Source of the DNA: Sulfurovum sp. | GTDB lineage: Bacteria; Campylobacterota; Campylobacteria; Campylobacterales; Sulfurovaceae | Assembly: GCA_015661795.1 (NCBI GenBank) | Contig: DQVJ01000026.1 | Location: forward strand, 1-9,481 | Reading direction: 5' to 3' | Length of the DNA stretch: 9,481 bases | Shown: positions 1-7,679 of the stretch, in pieces | Position numbering within the stretch: the first letter of the stretch is position 1 | How the letters are laid out: each line of letters begins with the position of its first letter | The notes under the pieces: model-generated | Seen by the model: the letters and a program-made list of their open reading frames with translations, nothing else | Databases searched by the model: none | What the model was told of the DNA's origin: nothing | Position numbers and translations under genes: made by a program

Positions 1-102
1 AATGAAGCAGATGTGGTAGTGGTGTTGGTCAACCATAAAGAGTTTTCTGCCGAGACATTGGGTAATGATGTTGAGGTTCTTGATTTCGTGAATGCAATAT
101 AA
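1..102 (+). CDS. wecC: Nucleotide-sugar dehydrogenase, C-terminal end (UDP-ManNAc dehydrogenase-like, partial)
   Basis: An open frame runs from the first base of the window to a TAA at 100-102 and gives 33 residues. The segment ADVVVVLVNHKEF is the kind of strand-turn seen in the C-terminal UDP-binding domain of the UDP-glucose/GDP-mannose dehydrogenase family. The 'LV-x-H-x-x-F' form fits UDP-N-acetyl-D-mannosamine dehydrogenase (WecC) better than UDP-glucose dehydrogenase, which usually has a 'TEW-x-x-F' form here. WecC oxidises UDP-ManNAc to UDP-ManNAcA in the cytoplasm with NAD+, providing an acidic sugar donor for surface polysaccharides. That would suit the lyase-type gene downstream, since such lyases act on uronate-containing chains. 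The next gene starts 20 bases after the stop, so cotranscription is likely. The NAD-binding and catalytic domains lie outside the window, so the exact substrate cannot be proven. Another member of the UDP-sugar dehydrogenase family is the main alternative. Confidence 0.68.
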   Translation, partial: NEADVVVVLVNHKEFSAETLGNDVEVLDFVNAI

Positions 103-112
103 TTTAAATCAA

Positions 113-117
113 AAGGA
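113..117 (+). promoter_or_regulatory. Shine-Dalgarno site for the 147-residue X-domain gene
   Basis: AAGGA sits 5 bases before the ATG at 123. The next in-frame ATG (132) would be 14 bases away, so this site decides the start at 123. Confidence 0.6.
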
Positions 118-122
118 AAAAA

Positions 123-566
123 ATGGAAAACATGAATATAGAAAATGAAATAACTTTGAGTAATGAGCCTTATAATATTGATATACCGGTAAAATTTCAT
201 GAGCGTGTAAGAATATCGGGATATGTACGTACGACAAAAGATGAAAATAAAGATGGGGCGATTATTATTTTTGATTTGGGTGATTATCAAATCGATGAAA
301 ATATACTTAAAGATCATGGACTAAAACAATCAAAAATTGGTATTTATCGTTATTTACCTATGGGTAAAGCGTTTGAAGTGTGGTCTGTCGATATTTTTAT
401 ACCGGTAAAAATAAAATCAATAAAAGTCAGCTTTAAAGCATGGAAAAATAAAGAAGAGATAATGATTGGTACAGATTTGACTATAAGTAAAGATTTTTCT
501 TACTCAAGACTATATAAAAAACTTGAATTATGTATAAAAGAAAAAGAGGAAGTTTCAATATCATAA
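123..566 (+). CDS. Stand-alone domain X protein (147 aa), function unknown
   Basis: I do not recognise a named family. Residues about 16-126 form one copy of the domain found at the N terminus of the next gene product. A hand alignment gives about 50 identities in about 110 positions, with shared ISGY, ENKD, a GLK/DLK-x-S segment, G-x-Y-x-YLP, WS-x-DI and a WKN/IGT stretch. The domain is predicted to be mostly beta strands (alternating hydrophobics) and is followed by a charged helix (residues 127-143) that resembles the start of the coiled coil in the next protein. There is no signal peptide or membrane segment, so the product is probably cytoplasmic. It lies 20 bases after the dehydrogenase and 36 bases before the large glycosyltransferase gene. 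It could be a free adaptor or glycan-binding subunit, or a truncated duplicate of the 5' end of the next gene. The good ribosome site and the intact frame argue for expression. Confidence 0.85.
   Translation: MENMNIENEITLSNEPYNIDIPVKFHERVRISGYVRTTKDENKDGAIIIFDLGDYQIDENILKDHGLKQSKIGIYRYLPMGKAFEVWSVDIFIPVKIKSIKVSFKAWKNKEEIMIGTDLTISKDFSYSRLYKKLELCIKEKEEVSIS
168..500 (+). repeat. Domain X, copy 1 (free-standing)
   Basis: Residues 16-126 of the 147-aa protein. Landmarks are ISGY (31-34), FDLGDY (50-55), HGLKQS (65-70), GIYRYLP (73-79) and AWKNK (106-110). It is closest to copy 2 in the following gene. Confidence 0.75.
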
Positions 567-573
567 TTGAAAC
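552..573 (+). terminator. Weak stem-loop over the stop codon, possible attenuator
   Basis: GTTTCAAT (552-559) and ATTGAAAC (566-573) are perfect 8-base inverted arms around a 6-base loop. The TAA stop (564-566) lies at the loop and 3' arm. A run of six T follows at 581-586, seven bases after the stem. The stem has only two G-C pairs and the T run is displaced, so a strong intrinsic terminator is unlikely. Partial attenuation or an mRNA-processing or stability role between the small gene and the 4.9-kb gene is possible, and chance is also possible. Confidence 0.25.
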
Positions 574-602
574 GTATATATTTTTTGCTTATTTGGATTT
601 AG

Positions 603-3600
603 ATGGATAAAGGCAATATGAAGAAAAATACAATAAAGAAGGTACGTCGAAAAAAAGATAGTATAGTAGTTAGTGATAATGTATTGACACCTGAATCATA
701 TGAACGATATTTAGAGACAGAACCTTATTGGATTGAAGTCTCTGTTCAAATAGGTGTAAGATATAAAATTTCAGGATATACACGGTCACAAAAGATTGAA
801 AATAAAGATGCTGCCTTGATTTTGTTTGATTTTGGTGGCTATGAAATGGACACAGAACAGCTTAAAATGTATGATCTTAAACATTCAGGAGTAGGTACTT
901 ATGCCTACCTACCTATATATGATGGGATATCTGCTTGGTCATATGATATACCTATTGTCGAAAAAATGTCAAAATTAAAAATTGGTTTTAGAACATGGAA
1001 GAATACAAATGCCATTATAATAGGCACAAATATTCAAATAAAAAAAGATATTTCATTTGCGAAAAACCATAATGAACTTCAGCGTATACGAGAACAAAGC
1101 AGACATTTACAAATTGCACTTTTAAAAGAAAAACAAGCTGTGGCTAAAGTGAAAAAGACACTTTCATTTCAACTTGGCTATTTACTTGTGCATTCTAAAA
1201 AATCTTGGAAAAATTTTGTTAAATTACCTTATGACCTTTATTACTTATCTAAAAACTGGAAATTTACAGAGATAGTAGATAGTGATATTGAGAGTATGCA
1301 AAATTTGGATTGGTACGATATTACTGATCAGCATTTTTCAAAAACGATTCAAGCAGTGCCTAATAACGAAGTAGAATTAAAAGGTAAAATCCTTACTCAT
1401 GAAGGCGAAAAACAATTTTCTGCCTTGGTACAGTTGAATTTTTTAGGTGTCACTGTTGTGAAAGAGTCTGCAAAGAGACTGGGATTAAAATATTCTGATA
1501 AGATAGGTTTTTATTCTTATTTACCAACAGATGTATCTGGTGTACAAGATTGGAGTGTGAAGTTTAGAGTTCCTGACTTTTGTAATAAAGTTAAATTAAC
1601 TTTGATGCCATGGTTCAGCAATGGTACGATAAAAGTTTGTTTGCTGGATGAATTGTCTAAAGAAAAGCCTAAACCAAAAGTTGAACAAGAATTTATCGAT
1701 GCTTTAGCAAAGGTATGGTTGAGAAATGGTGTGGAGTTTGCCGAGAAATACATAGATGAAATAGATTTACCTTCTCATTATAAAGCAGATTTATTTGAAG
1801 TACTTGCATCTTTCACCCCTGAAATAGAGGAGCGTTCTCGTAACTATATAAGGGCATACACAGAAGATGCATCATATTTTAGAGCGGTAAAAATGTTTCG
1901 CAGGGTTGTTGATGGAGGGTTTTTGGAGGCTGCCAAAACTATATTGGAAGACTTTGAACGTCGAAATCATACAGTATTGCCTGAAGATTATAGAAATGTT
2001 GTTTATGCACGTGGTTATGTCTCACTTTATACACAGTTACCTAAGCTTCCTAGTACTATTGTTTCCCCACTTACACAGAATATGCATAAAGTAGCTATGT
2101 TTCTTCATGCATCACTTCCTCACCATTCAAATGGATATGCAACCCGTTCACATGCTATATTGACTTCTATGTTACATAGTTCAGATTATGATGTAAAAGG
2201 AATTACACGCTCAGGTTACCCTTTAGACGTAGGTATAAGTGATTTTGAAGATTATGATGTGGTTGATGGTGTGTATTATAAGCGTTTAAAATCAGCACAC
2301 TATTATGATCAGGCACTCGATCATTATATCATGAAATCTGCTGATGAAATAGTAGAAATGCTTGAAGAAGAAAAACCTTCCATAGTGCATTCGGCGTCAG
2401 CTTTCTACACAGCACTTCCTGCACTTATTGCTGCTCGAAGACTAGGTATTCCTTTTGTCTATGAGGTAAGAGGTTTATGGGAGATAACACGTGCTTCAAC
2501 TTTAGCAGGATGGGGTGAAACTGAACGCTTTAAGTTAGAAAGTGACTTAGAAACATTGGTTGCGAAAGAAGCAGATCAAGTTGTCTCTATTACAGGTGGG
2601 TTGAAGGAAGAACTTATAAAACGAGGTGTGGAAGAAAGTATGATTACTATTATTCCTAATGCGATAAATAAGGAGCATTTTAAGCCTATTAAGCCTAATC
2701 AAGAGTTGAAAAATAAGATTGGACTTCAACATGTACCGATTATAGGATATGTAGGTTCTGTAGTAGGCTATGAAGGGCTTGATGACCTTATAGATGCTTT
2801 GTCTATGTTAAAACAAAGAGATATAAGTTTTAATTTTTTATTAATAGGTGACGGTAATGCATTGGCAGGTATTCGTAAAAAAGTGAATGACTTAAAACTT
2901 GAGGAAGAAGTATTTATTTTAGGGCGTATCCCTCATGATGAAGTGCCTGATTATTATTCACTCATAGACATTACACCATTTCCCCGAAAGTCCATACAGG
3001 TATGTGAAATGGTCTCTCCCTTAAAACCATTTGAAGCCATGGCACAGGAAAAGGCTGTCATTGCATCGAATGTTGGAGCATTACAAGAAATTATAGAAGA
3101 CAAAAAAACGGGGCTTTTGTTTGAAAAGAACAATAAAAAAGATTTGGCAGAAAAATTAGAATCTTTATTAACAGACAAAAATTTAAGAGAGAATCTCGCA
3201 AAAGCTGGGAAAGAGTGGGTTCTAACCCATCGTGACTGGTCACAAGTGGTACCACGATTTGATACAGTTTATGATAAAGCTTTTGAATGTAACAAAGTGA
3301 AATATCATACTAAAATGCATGAAGCTAAAACAACACGACCTGTTTCTTTGCTTGTCTATGGGGACTTAAACCTTAATTATGTTGATGGTTCAGCGATATG
3401 GGCTTGTTCTTTGGTAGAAATGCTGGCAGGATTTAAAAAGACTTCAGTTACTTTTTTACTTAAAGCAGATTTGACACATGATACACTCATTGAGTCTTTA
3501 AAAAAACTACACAATGTTGAAATTATTTCACCTTCAACTACAAGTAAACAAAGTAAACTTCTAAAACTTGAAGATGCTATAGATGTATTGGAAGAATTAC

Positions 3601-5504
3601 AACTTTCTCATAGTTATGATGGTCTTATATTGAGAGGTTTTGACTTAAACAAACTAGCGGCTGCAAAAGAAACTTTTTATGGCCGTTTATGGCCTTATAT
3701 GATCGATGTTTTTCATATTAAAGATGAGTGGGATGCGGACATTATAGAAGAGATTACAGCGGTAGTGAAGGCATCTTACACTGTGTTTTGTCAAACCACT
3801 TACATAGAATCATTTATAGAGTCAAAGATACCAGAAGTTAAAGGTAAAACATGTTTACTTCCTCCTATGGTTCCAGATCAGACAGAGCCTAAAAAACAGT
3901 TTGACATAGATAAGCGTGCATTGAGGATTGTCTATGCTGGTAAATTTGCACCACTTTGGGGTACACGAGAGATGCTTTCGACTTTTAAAACATTACGAAA
4001 GTCAGGTGTAAATGTTGAGTTGCATGTGTATGGAGACAAGATACACAATCCTGCAGACGACAAAACATTCAAAACTGAAGTAGAAGAGGCATTGAAGAAC
4101 ACTGACGGACTCATATGGCACAAGGCAAGACCACGTGCAGAAGTGATAGAAGCGATGCGTACCTATGATGTAGCGTGGGCATGGAGACGTCCTGAACTTG
4201 AAGAGAATACAGATGAAATCTCTACAAAATTTTTAGAGTATTCCAGTGTAGGGCTGCCTATGCTTGTAATAGGTAATAAAATAACAACGAAACTTTTGAC
4301 AAAAGAATACCCACTTTTTGTTAATTCCTTTGATTTACTGATACCAACTATTGAGAAAATTATCACACAACCCAAGATGATAGAACAAGCATCAGCTTTG
4401 GTATATACTGCGAGTAAACAGTTTTCATTTTCAAAAGTGAGAGAGACGTACATAGATGCCTTGGTCGAGCCACTTCGATCACGAGAAAAAAGTAAAACTA
4501 TTCTTTTTGCAGGGCATGATTTAAAATTTGTGGACAGGTTGATGCAAAAATTTTCAGAAAATGGCTATAGGGTGCTTGTAGATAAGTGGCAGAGTCATAC
4601 TAAGCATGATGAAGAAAAAAGTAAAGCACTTTTGATGCGTGCAGATGTCATATTCTGTGAGTGGGCATTGGGTAATGCAGTGTGGTACTCTCAGCATAAA
4701 CTACCATTTCAAAAGATGTTTGTACGTTTCCACCGTCAGGAGATAGAGACAGATTATCCTGTGCAGATAAATTATGAAGCGGTGGATAAAATGACTTTCA
4801 TTGTACCACATATGCTTCGCAAGAGTATGACACAGTATAAGCTTGATAACCATAAAGAGAAGTGTGTCTACATTCCTAACTATGTAGATGCATCAGACCT
4901 TGACCAGCCTAAATCTGAAGAGGCCAGGTTTAATCTAGGCATAGTAGGAATAGTCCCTAAGATGAAACGTTTTGATCGGGCTTTAGATATACTCGAAGGG
5001 TTACGAAAAAAAGATGAACGTTATCAGCTCTTTGTCAAAGGTAAGCTTGCCAAAGAGTACCCTTGGATGCAAAGCCGTACGGATGAAATGAAGTATTATG
5101 AAGAGCAAGAAAAACGTATAAAAAACTCGCCTTACCTAAAGGGTGCAGTGCATTATGATGGTTTTGGCAAAGATATGGGTGCATGGTTTTCTAAAATAGG
5201 CTACATCCTCTCGACCAGTGATTTTGAAGGCTCACACCTCTCAGTAGCAGAGGCTATGGCTTCTGGGAGTTCCCCACTGATCATTAAGTGGGATGGTGCA
5301 GAAGAAATATACCCGAAGAAGTATTGTTTTGAGAAAGTTTCGCAGGCGGTTAAATATGTCCTTAAAGAGAGTGATGAGTCATATGCAGAGCATATGGTTG
5401 AAAATAAGTTATTTGTTAAAGAGTTTGATATAGAGTATATTATGGATGAATGGTTGAAGATTCTTAATTATACTTTGCCTATATCAAAAGACGTTGTGGA
5501 GTGA
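603..5504 (+). CDS. Giant multidomain protein: two X domains plus three GT-B glycosyltransferase modules
   Basis: The 1633-residue product has, in order: basic N terminus; X copy 2 (40-150); coiled-coil/amphipathic stretch (150-215) with a SFQLGYLLVHSKKS...KLP pattern; X copy 3 (255-350); an unassigned helical region (355-490); GT module A (495-895), GT4-like, with a PHHSNGYATRSH acceptor-side loop, GYVGSV...YEGLDDLI and KPFEAMAQ...GALQEI (Glu811 and Glu829 as donor-site candidates); GT module B (912-1292), with YAGKFAPLWGTREML and KFLEYSSVGLPMLV; and GT module C (1297-1625), with GIVGIVPKMKRFDRALDIL and EGSHLSVAEAMASGSSPLI. No signal peptide or membrane segment is visible, so it should act at the cytoplasmic face, transferring sugars from nucleotide donors to a growing glycan. 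Three transferases on one chain suggest several consecutive linkages; the sugars cannot be named. The start is uncertain. ATG 603 has almost no Shine-Dalgarno site, whereas ATG 618 (15 bases in) has AAAGG 4 bases upstream. The stop overlaps the ATG ATG start region of the next gene. Confidence 0.9.
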   Translation: MDKGNMKKNTIKKVRRKKDSIVVSDNVLTPESYERYLETEPYWIEVSVQIGVRYKISGYTRSQKIENKDAALILFDFGGYEMDTEQLKMYDLKHSGVGTYAYLPIYDGISAWSYDIPIVEKMSKLKIGFRTWKNTNAIIIGTNIQIKKDISFAKNHNELQRIREQSRHLQIALLKEKQAVAKVKKTLSFQLGYLLVHSKKSWKNFVKLPYDLYYLSKNWKFTEIVDSDIESMQNLDWYDITDQHFSKTIQAVPNNEVELKGKILTHEGEKQFSALVQLNFLGVTVVKESAKRLGLKYSDKIGFYSYLPTDVSGVQDWSVKFRVPDFCNKVKLTLMPWFSNGTIKVCLLDELSKEKPKPKVEQEFIDALAKVWLRNGVEFAEKYIDEIDLPSHYKADLFEVLASFTPEIEERSRNYIRAYTEDASYFRAVKMFRRVVDGGFLEAAKTILEDFERRNHTVLPEDYRNVVYARGYVSLYTQLPKLPSTIVSPLTQNMHKVAMFLHASLPHHSNGYATRSHAILTSMLHSSDYDVKGITRSGYPLDVGISDFEDYDVVDGVYYKRLKSAHYYDQALDHYIMKSADEIVEMLEEEKPSIVHSASAFYTALPALIAARRLGIPFVYEVRGLWEITRASTLAGWGETERFKLESDLETLVAKEADQVVSITGGLKEELIKRGVEESMITIIPNAINKEHFKPIKPNQELKNKIGLQHVPIIGYVGSVVGYEGLDDLIDALSMLKQRDISFNFLLIGDGNALAGIRKKVNDLKLEEEVFILGRIPHDEVPDYYSLIDITPFPRKSIQVCEMVSPLKPFEAMAQEKAVIASNVGALQEIIEDKKTGLLFEKNNKKDLAEKLESLLTDKNLRENLAKAGKEWVLTHRDWSQVVPRFDTVYDKAFECNKVKYHTKMHEAKTTRPVSLLVYGDLNLNYVDGSAIWACSLVEMLAGFKKTSVTFLLKADLTHDTLIESLKKLHNVEIISPSTTSKQSKLLKLEDAIDVLEELQLSHSYDGLILRGFDLNKLAAAKETFYGRLWPYMIDVFHIKDEWDADIIEEITAVVKASYTVFCQTTYIESFIESKIPEVKGKTCLLPPMVPDQTEPKKQFDIDKRALRIVYAGKFAPLWGTREMLSTFKTLRKSGVNVELHVYGDKIHNPADDKTFKTEVEEALKNTDGLIWHKARPRAEVIEAMRTYDVAWAWRRPELEENTDEISTKFLEYSSVGLPMLVIGNKITTKLLTKEYPLFVNSFDLLIPTIEKIITQPKMIEQASALVYTASKQFSFSKVRETYIDALVEPLRSREKSKTILFAGHDLKFVDRLMQKFSENGYRVLVDKWQSHTKHDEEKSKALLMRADVIFCEWALGNAVWYSQHKLPFQKMFVRFHRQEIETDYPVQINYEAVDKMTFIVPHMLRKSMTQYKLDNHKEKCVYIPNYVDASDLDQPKSEEARFNLGIVGIVPKMKRFDRALDILEGLRKKDERYQLFVKGKLAKEYPWMQSRTDEMKYYEEQEKRIKNSPYLKGAVHYDGFGKDMGAWFSKIGYILSTSDFEGSHLSVAEAMASGSSPLIIKWDGAEEIYPKKYCFEKVSQAVKYVLKESDESYAEHMVENKLFVKEFDIEYIMDEWLKILNYTLPISKDVVE
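720..1052 (+). repeat. Domain X, copy 2 (N terminus of the triple-GT protein)
   Basis: Residues 40-150. Landmarks are ISGY (56-59), FDFGGY (75-80), DLKHS (91-95), GTYAYLP (98-104) and TWKNT (131-135). It shares a 13-base identical DNA stretch with copy 1 (243-255 and 798-810), consistent with an old duplication. Confidence 0.75.
1365..1652 (+). repeat. Domain X, copy 3 (internal in the triple-GT protein)
   Basis: Residues 255-350. Landmarks are LKGKI (259-263), LGLKYS (293-298), IGFYSYLP (301-308), DWSVKF (316-321) and MPWFSN (335-340). It is clearly diverged from copy 2 but keeps the order and spacing of the main segments. Confidence 0.65.
5498..5501 (+). promoter_or_regulatory. Shine-Dalgarno site inside the end of the triple-GT gene
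   Basis: GGAG ends 5 bases before the ATG at 5507 but only 2 bases before the ATG at 5504. This favours 5507 as the main start. The preceding stop (TGA, 5502-5504) lies between the site and the start, an arrangement typical of translational coupling. Confidence 0.5.
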
Positions 5505-5506
5505 TG

Positions 5507-7678
5507 ATGAATACTAATAGTATTGTTAATTTATATAGTAATAAAAGACAGATGATTTTACTGAATGATTCTTTGTATACATTTAAACTATCATTAAAAA
5601 AAGACCATGCATATATTATTAGTGGTAAATTGATGAGTAATAATCTTTCTAAGGATACAAAAGCTATCTGCACGATTGATTTTATAACAAATGCTATAAG
5701 AGAAGAGGAATATCCAAACTATGGTCTTAATTATTCTAAGACTATTGGAGCATATAAATATATTTATGCCTTAAATCAAGATGGTGATTTTCATATAAAG
5801 TTTAAGGCACATAATAAACATGAAGTACTTTGTACGGTGTCAGCATGGATGACAAATGAAAGTTTGTATTGTTTTTCAGAACTTACAATTGAAGAAGTTG
5901 AAATAAAGAAAGAAAGTAATTCTAAATTAATAATAGATGACGTACTTGTACATGAGAAAGAAGAGATATTAAAAAAGTTTAATAAAAGTTTTGAGAATAC
6001 TAAAACTAGGTTAGACTTTTGTAATTTTAATAATAAAAAAAAGAGTATAGAATATAAAGTTTTTGCAATTGCTCTAGGAACTTCAAATATAAATCCATTT
6101 ATTTTTTCTCCAAGGAAAGGTTTAAATGAAATTGAACTTCAAATACCTATTGATTGGGATATGGATCCTTTTAACGATAGTAATTGGAAGTTTCAGTTTC
6201 ATGCTTGGAGAATGTTAGGTAATGTTTTATTTACTTTTGAGAAAACACAAAATGCACAATTGCTTGATAAGGTATTTAGCATAATTTTTGATTGGTATTC
6301 TTTTGCCATCCAAAAGAATAATGAAAATAATTTTATATGGTCAGATATGGCAACAGGAATCAGAGCATCTATAATTTCATACCTTATAAATAGGCTTATA
6401 AAAATAAATTCACCTAGAAAGATGACTGATAAAGAAAAATTTCTTCTTTTTAAATTGGCAAAAATGCATATAGAAAAACTATTTCGACAAAATTTAGCAA
6501 ATAGCAATCATGGTATATTTCAAATGCATGGTTTAATAATGTTATTAGATTGTTTTGGTTTTTTTAATATAAAAGAAATGAGACAATATGCGCATTCCAA
6601 TATGTCAAAATTATTTCATTCGCAGTTTGATGCTGATGGGATGCAGAGTGAAAATTCTGATGAGTATCACCGCTTTATGGTATTTGTTTTCTCAAATATA
6701 TTAGATAAAAGTATCTATATTAAGCTACAAAGTGAATTGAAAATATTGGAAAAAGCAAAAACTAATAATGATTATTTAGTCTTTCCTAACTCTGAAGGTT
6801 TGATGCTAGGCGATACAGGATATTTTTGTGCTAAAAAGAAAAATACAACTGACAAACTACATTTTTTTAAACACAGTGGCTATTTATATTTTAATGAGAA
6901 TAAGAAGTCTATGTTATTTATTACTTCGGCATTTAATAATATTATACACAAACATGCTGACCACTTTAACTTTTTATGGTATGAAGACGATATGAATATT
7001 TTAGTTGATTCTGGGAAATATTCTTATGATAAAAGTGAAAAAAGAGATTATTATATGTCCAGTAGGGCACATAATGTTATAGTTATCGATAATCAAGATT
7101 ATATGATTAATACAAAAAAATATTTTTCTACAGCATTAAAATACTATAAAAAAGAACAGTATGGATATAGTGTAAGGTTGACTAAATGCTGGGATGAATT
7201 TGATGTTGAACATAATAGATATTATTTTTATGGAGCAGATAGTTTTTTAATAGTTATTGATGTGCTAGATTCAAATCAGTATCATACATATCAACAAATA
7301 TTTCATTTTAATGAAAGCCTGAAACTTACAAAAAAAAATGATTTTTACGTTACAAGATTGAAAGAAAAATATATGTCATGCACTACTCAAACATTAAGTA
7401 GAAATTGTAAAACAAGTTTATTGCATGGACAGGTGGAGCCCATCATTCAAGGATGGCGTTCTATAAATTATAATGAAGAAGTACCAAATATCGCCATGAT
7501 AAATGAAGTCAAAACAAACAACGAAGTTTTTGTTACAGCCTTTTTATTACATGATCATATTTGCATTGATAAACCAAATATAAATATTATGAAGGGCACT
7601 AAGGACATTCAAGTGAATATATCATATTTAAAAGAAATAAACTTGATACTTGATATAGATAGTGGGGGAGAGGGATAA
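5507..7678 (+). CDS. Domain X fused to heparinase II/III-type polysaccharide lyase
   Basis: The product has 723 residues from ATG 5507, chosen for its 5-base spacing to GGAG; ATG 5504 or GTG 5501 would add one or two residues. X copy 4 occupies about 20-133. The rest fits the heparinase II/III-like (alginate lyase-like) family. DWDMDPFNDSNW (216-227) and FHAW open an all-helical (alpha/alpha toroid-like) part with an NHG motif (Asn334, His335) and an ENSDEYH motif (Tyr387). A beta part follows with HADHF (His483), LVDSGKYSY and SRAHN. These match the usual Asn/His-Tyr-His residues of lyases that cleave uronic-acid glycans by beta-elimination, so activity is plausible. No signal peptide is seen, which is odd for a lyase of periplasmic type and points to cytoplasmic editing, or to a non-lytic or synthetic role within the assembly machinery. 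The upstream dehydrogenase may make the uronate. The gene is unusually AT-rich (sampled 60-base lines of 18-25% GC). Confidence 0.85.
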   Translation: MNTNSIVNLYSNKRQMILLNDSLYTFKLSLKKDHAYIISGKLMSNNLSKDTKAICTIDFITNAIREEEYPNYGLNYSKTIGAYKYIYALNQDGDFHIKFKAHNKHEVLCTVSAWMTNESLYCFSELTIEEVEIKKESNSKLIIDDVLVHEKEEILKKFNKSFENTKTRLDFCNFNNKKKSIEYKVFAIALGTSNINPFIFSPRKGLNEIELQIPIDWDMDPFNDSNWKFQFHAWRMLGNVLFTFEKTQNAQLLDKVFSIIFDWYSFAIQKNNENNFIWSDMATGIRASIISYLINRLIKINSPRKMTDKEKFLLFKLAKMHIEKLFRQNLANSNHGIFQMHGLIMLLDCFGFFNIKEMRQYAHSNMSKLFHSQFDADGMQSENSDEYHRFMVFVFSNILDKSIYIKLQSELKILEKAKTNNDYLVFPNSEGLMLGDTGYFCAKKKNTTDKLHFFKHSGYLYFNENKKSMLFITSAFNNIIHKHADHFNFLWYEDDMNILVDSGKYSYDKSEKRDYYMSSRAHNVIVIDNQDYMINTKKYFSTALKYYKKEQYGYSVRLTKCWDEFDVEHNRYYFYGADSFLIVIDVLDSNQYHTYQQIFHFNESLKLTKKNDFYVTRLKEKYMSCTTQTLSRNCKTSLLHGQVEPIIQGWRSINYNEEVPNIAMINEVKTNNEVFVTAFLLHDHICIDKPNINIMKGTKDIQVNISYLKEINLILDIDSGGEG
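5564..5905 (+). repeat. Domain X, copy 4 (N terminus of the lyase-type protein)
   Basis: About residues 20-133 of the 723-aa product. Landmarks are ISGKL (38-42), YGLNYS (72-77), IGAYKY (80-85), and SAWMTN (112-117). The LP after the aromatic pair is lost. It is more diverged than copies 1-3. Confidence 0.6.
7667..7674 (+). promoter_or_regulatory. Strong Shine-Dalgarno site for the X-SGNH-GT4 gene
   Basis: GGAGAGGG lies within the last codons of the lyase-type gene and ends 5 bases before the ATG at 7680. It is the best ribosome site in the window and fixes that start. Confidence 0.6.
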
Positions 7679-7679
7679 T

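Noticed and set aside
567..602. Promoter in the 36-base gap before the triple-GT gene
   Set aside because: TATATA-like bases are present, but so they are throughout this AT-rich DNA. No convincing -35/-10 pair with proper spacing was found.
3246..3255. Perfect 10-base palindrome GTGGTACCAC as an operator or restriction-associated site
   Set aside because: It is isolated within coding DNA at the end of GT module A, without a second copy or promoter context, so chance is sufficient.
4163..4453. Minus-strand open frame of 96 codons opposite GT module B
   Set aside because: It lies wholly opposite a convincing transferase domain and shows no recognisable motif. It is a shadow frame, as are the other minus-strand frames.
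5918..6160. Possible sixth X copy after copy 4 in the lyase-type protein
   Set aside because: The landmarks (G-L-x-x-S, Y-x-Y, W-x-N) are not in the right order, and the stretch leads into the DPF...W segment expected at the N-terminal side of heparinase II/III-type enzymes.
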